DNA of 64,000 nucleotides from Flavobacterium hungaricum (lineage in GTDB: Bacteria; Bacteroidota; Bacteroidia; Flavobacteriales; Flavobacteriaceae). Shown one piece after another: positions 61,098 to 64,000 of the stretch. The DNA is taken from contig NZ_PRDM01000002.1 in NCBI RefSeq assembly GCF_015182285.1, positions 124,001-188,000 on the forward strand, written 5' to 3'. The notes beneath the pieces were generated by a model. That model worked only from the letters and a program-made list of their open reading frames with translations. It did not search any database and had not been told where the DNA came from. Position 1 is the stretch's first letter. Each line of letters opens with the position of its first letter. A program made the position numbers and the translations under genes.

Positions 61098-62312
61098 TTA
61101 ACTTAACATTGTTTGTGCTTGTTTTACAGCATCAACCATTAAATCAATTTCTTCTTTGGTATTGTAAAAAGAAAAAGAAGCACGAATAGTTCCCGGAATA
61201 CAGAAAAAGTTCATGATTGGCTGAGCGCAATGGTGTCCGGTTCTAACGGCAATTCCTAACTTATCTATAATAGAACCAATATCATAAGGGTGAATTCCGT
61301 CGATATTAAACGAAACTACCGAAGCTTTATTTTTGGTGTTTCCGTAAATTCTGATTCCTTCAATTTCAGAAAGACGTTTTGTAGCATGTTCCAGCAATTC
61401 ATTTTCGTATTCATGAATTTTATCAAAACCAATATTGTTTAAATAATCAATAGCAGTTCCCAGGACAATTCCACCTGCAATATTTGGCGTTCCAGCCTCA
61501 AATTTATGCGGAAGATCTGCGTAAGTTGTTTTTTCGAAAGTAACCTCTTTGATCATTTCGCCCCCACCCTGATAAGGAGGAAGTTTATTGAGCCATTCTT
61601 CTTTTCCGTATAAAATTCCAGTTCCTGTCGGACCGCACATTTTATGACCAGAAAAAGCATAAAAATCGCAGTCTAATTCCTGAACATCTGGTTTTAAATG
61701 CGGCACAGCCTGAGCGCCGTCAATTAAAACTGCAGCGCCAACAGCATGTGCTTTCTCAATAATATATTTAATCGGATTGATTACTCCCAATGCATTCGAA
61801 ATATGATTAACAGTAACAATTTTTGTTTTGTCAGAAAGTAAAGCGTCAAATTCTGAAATAATCAATTCTCCGTTTTGATCAATCGGAATTACTTTTAAAA
61901 CCGCTCCAGTTCTTTCGCACAACATCTGCCAAGGCACAATATTACTGTGGTGTTCCAATGAAGAAACAATCACTTCGTCGCCTGATTTTAAAATAGAGGC
62001 AAAACCATTTGAAACTAAATTGATTCCGTGTGTGGTTCCCGAAGTAAAAAGAACTTCATGCGGGTGTTTTGCGTTTATATGATTTTGTACTTTACCACGA
62101 GAAACCTCGTAAGCATCTGTAGCTAATTGACTTAAAGTATGAACGCCGCGGTGAATATTGGCATTGATTTCCTGATAATATTTTACTTCGGCATCAATCA
62201 CAACTTGTGGTTTCTGCGAAGTAGCTCCGTTGTCGAAATATACTAAAGGTTTTCCGTTTACAGTTTGTGAAAGTATCGGAAAATCAGCTCTTATTTTTTG
62301 AATATCTAGCAT
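61098..62312 (-). CDS. sufS: Cysteine desulfurase SufS
   Basis: PLP enzyme that mobilises sulfur from cysteine for Fe-S assembly, 404 residues, group II. The PLP lysine is Lys224 in YAFSGHKMCGPTGTG and the persulfide cysteine Cys362 in RTGHHCAQPIM. FDNGATSQKP and SLEHHSNIVPWQ are typical. First gene of a run with the lipoprotein, sufE and sufT-like genes. A -7 element lies just upstream. Confidence 0.96.
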   Translation of the reverse strand: MLDIQKIRADFPILSQTVNGKPLVYFDNGATSQKPQVVIDAEVKYYQEINANIHRGVHTLSQLATDAYEVSRGKVQNHINAKHPHEVLFTSGTTHGINLVSNGFASILKSGDEVIVSSLEHHSNIVPWQMLCERTGAVLKVIPIDQNGELIISEFDALLSDKTKIVTVNHISNALGVINPIKYIIEKAHAVGAAVLIDGAQAVPHLKPDVQELDCDFYAFSGHKMCGPTGTGILYGKEEWLNKLPPYQGGGEMIKEVTFEKTTYADLPHKFEAGTPNIAGGIVLGTAIDYLNNIGFDKIHEYENELLEHATKRLSEIEGIRIYGNTKNKASVVSFNIDGIHPYDIGSIIDKLGIAVRTGHHCAQPIMNFFCIPGTIRASFSFYNTKEEIDLMVDAVKQAQTMLS

Positions 62313-62337
62313 GTCTTATTTAGAAAAAATCTATTTA

Positions 62338-62345
62338 CAAAAGTA
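62338..62345 (-). promoter_or_regulatory. -7 element for sufS
   Basis: Minus strand TACTTTTG, 26 bases before the ATG; a TTG lies 24 bases further upstream. The divergent gap 62346-62533 shows nothing else. Confidence 0.5.
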
Positions 62346-62533
62346 CTAAAACTAAATTTGTTTATACAGCAATTCTATAATTTCCTTTTATGACGCTATT
62401 GTCTGCTGTTGTAAATGCTGATTCCATAAAAATCAATTCGGTTTTGTGAATTATTCGAAACAGAATTATAATTTGAGTTCTAAAAACGTGAACATAAATT
62501 ATTTATATTGCAATAAAAATAACGTCAATCATT

Positions 62534-63886
62534 ATGAAAAAATTTCTCAAAGTACTTTTACTTGTTCTGATTCTTGCTTTTTTGTATTTCGGATTTACTA
62601 CTTATCCAAAGCTTGATTTAATTTCTGGTTTCTCTGCCAAAAGTGTTGCTTCGGGACATTTTATGGATAATCGCTCTTTAGATTTAATCGAAAAGACAGA
62701 CAATGATATCGATCTGATTAACCAGGCAAAAAACTCGATTGATGAAGCAGGGAAATTTGCAACAGCATCTGTTTATGGTTTTAAAGAGAGAAAAGCAATT
62801 TATCGCGAAGGTTTGGGAGCGATTTTGATTAATGATGATTTTGATGTTTCAAAACCTTATTTGGTACCAAGTAGAAGAGCGTATAAATCTAAAATGCTGC
62901 CATTTCCTTATGGGAATGCAGATCCAACTGATACGGTTTTTGCTAATATTGATTATTCAAAACTAAAAAATGCAGTTGAAAATGCTTTTGATAAAGAGGG
63001 CAGAAAAGAGAAAAGAACACGCGCAATTGTGGTTTTGTATAAAGACAAATTGATTGCTGAAAAATACGATACAGGATTCAATAAAGACAGTAAAATTTTA
63101 GGCTGGTCGATGACAAAAAGCATCACAAACTCGGCTTTTGGAGTTTTGGCAAAACAAGGAAAGCTTGATATCTACAAACCCGCACCTGTTGCAGAATGGC
63201 AAAATGATGAACGCAAAAACATTACTATTAATGATTTACTGCACATGAATTCTGGGTTGGAATGGGAAGAAAACTACACCAAAATCTGCGATGCAACAGT
63301 AATGCTTTTTCAGGCAGCAGATATGGGAAAAGTACAATTGGACAAACCAGCAGAATTTAAACCAAACACCCATTGGAATTACTCTTCTGGAACAACCAAT
63401 TTATTGTGCAGGATATTGAGAAGCCAATTTAAAACACAGCAAGAATATTTAGATTTTTGGTACAGTGCAGTAATCGACAAAATCGGAATGAATTCGATGA
63501 TTGTAGAACAAGATATGTCGGGGACTTTTGTAGGTTCATCCTACGGATGGGCAACCGCACGGGACTGGTCTAAATTTGGATTATTATATCTTAAGAAAGG
63601 AAACTGGAACGGAGAACAAATCCTTGACGAAAGCTGGGTAAAATATACGGCAGAACCAACCAACACTTCTGAAGGGAAATATGGAGCACAGTTTTGGTTA
63701 AACGCGGGAGGGAAGTTCCCAGACGTTCCTCGTGATATGTATTATTGCAGCGGTTATCAAGGTCAAATGGTGGCGATTATTCCGTCTAAAGATATGGTAA
63801 TTGTGAGAATGGGGGTAAGAGAAGGTGATAAAAGGTTTGACTTTAATGGGTTTTTGAAGGAGGTGATTGCAGCTGTTGGGAAATAA
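62534..63886 (+). CDS. Serine hydrolase, beta-lactamase class C type
   Basis: A 450-residue membrane-anchored protein (N-terminal helix about 4-22, no cleavage site). The penicillin-binding fold shows SxxK as SMTK (Ser192, Lys195) and the second motif as Tyr283-Ser-Ser in HWNYSSGTTNLL. A further landmark is SSYGWATARDWSKFG. It may be an esterase or peptidase rather than a beta-lactamase; many such proteins are general serine hydrolases. Confidence 0.88.
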   Translation: MKKFLKVLLLVLILAFLYFGFTTYPKLDLISGFSAKSVASGHFMDNRSLDLIEKTDNDIDLINQAKNSIDEAGKFATASVYGFKERKAIYREGLGAILINDDFDVSKPYLVPSRRAYKSKMLPFPYGNADPTDTVFANIDYSKLKNAVENAFDKEGRKEKRTRAIVVLYKDKLIAEKYDTGFNKDSKILGWSMTKSITNSAFGVLAKQGKLDIYKPAPVAEWQNDERKNITINDLLHMNSGLEWEENYTKICDATVMLFQAADMGKVQLDKPAEFKPNTHWNYSSGTTNLLCRILRSQFKTQQEYLDFWYSAVIDKIGMNSMIVEQDMSGTFVGSSYGWATARDWSKFGLLYLKKGNWNGEQILDESWVKYTAEPTNTSEGKYGAQFWLNAGGKFPDVPRDMYYCSGYQGQMVAIIPSKDMVIVRMGVREGDKRFDFNGFLKEVIAAVGK

Positions 63887-63889
63887 AAT

Positions 63890-64000
63890 TTAACTGCAAA
63901 GAACGCAAGGTAAAAAGCGCAAAGTTCGCAAAGCTTATATAAAAACCTTGCGAACTTTGCGTAAAACTTAGCGAACCTTGCGGTTAATCTATTACAAATC
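63890..64000. repeat. Word-repeat palindrome at the right edge
   Basis: CGCAAAGTTCGCAA / TTGCGAACTTTGCG arms flanked by GCAAAGAACGCAAGG and AACCTTGCGG words; the same vocabulary as 58068-58121. It may terminate the hydrolase transcript. Extends to the window end. Confidence 0.7.

Overview
The window looks like chromosome from a Flavobacterium-type bacterium (Bacteroidota). The base composition is AT-rich, promoters fit the Bacteroidota pattern TTG-N~20-TAnnTTTG, and there are many lipoproteins and Bacteroidota-only families (IPExxxVDY, DUF2480, DUF3078, DUF5689, DUF6249). Gene order such as acpP-fabF-rnc-IPExxxVDY-pyk also fits. The species is an inference. I see no rRNA operon, prophage, insertion sequence or CRISPR array.

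Layout. 0-5.1 kb: L-arabinose catabolism, araB (cut by the window edge), araD, araA and a lipoprotein aldose epimerase. 5.4-9.9 kb: OsmC-like protein, tRNA-Leu, prs, ribosomal protein L25, pth, superoxide dismutase. 10.0-10.6 kb: three near-identical minus-strand units that look like tandem small RNAs. 10.7-17.3 kb (mostly minus): purF, a PfkB kinase, a ParE-like toxin-antitoxin pair, an ECF sigma factor with a membrane partner and a divergent target, rnhA, purN. 17.4-21.9 kb: acpP, fabF, rnc, IPExxxVDY protein, pyk. 22.2-34.9 kb: an accessory envelope cluster (sulfatase, HAD lipoprotein, two DUF1254/DUF1214 lipoproteins, DUF2252 protein, DUF4136 lipoprotein, membrane-bound AraC regulator, outer-membrane proteins). 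35-41.6 kb: C1 peptidase, a Panacea-type toxin-antitoxin candidate, an XRE regulator, two tRNA-Asn genes next to a GIY-YIG nuclease and a broken tRNA-Asn copy, then rseP. 41.9-47.3 kb: a very AT-rich double-glycine peptide (bacteriocin-like) cluster with two precursors absent from standard ORF calls, small membrane proteins, a DUF3267 protein, an HlyD adaptor and a C39-peptidase ABC exporter. 47.4-58 kb: old yellow enzyme, Gfo/Idh/MocA oxidoreductase, MFS transporter, TonB-dependent receptor with a DUF5689 lipoprotein, hflX. 58.2-62.3 kb (minus): DUF3078, DUF2480, SufT-like, SufE, a lipoprotein and SufS. 62.5-63.9 kb: a serine hydrolase.

How the parts work together. The ara genes convert L-arabinose to D-xylulose-5-phosphate. 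The 42-47 kb genes form a self-contained export route in which leader peptides ending in GG would be cut and exported by the C39 ABC protein with the HlyD adaptor. The 22-35 kb cluster has the parts for handling a sulfated substrate at the cell envelope under its own AraC regulator. The ECF sigma gene and the divergent membrane-protein gene carry the same promoter (TGTAACC-N16-CGTC), which points to autoregulation.

Most interesting: the sRNA triplet with a covarying terminator stem (10.1-10.6 kb), the tRNA-Asn/GIY-YIG arrangement (39.6-40.2 kb), the double-glycine peptide cluster with a probable frameshifted gene, and a full intrinsic terminator inside the rnc coding sequence. Many gaps hold palindromes built from short word-like repeats, a different family in nearly every gap.
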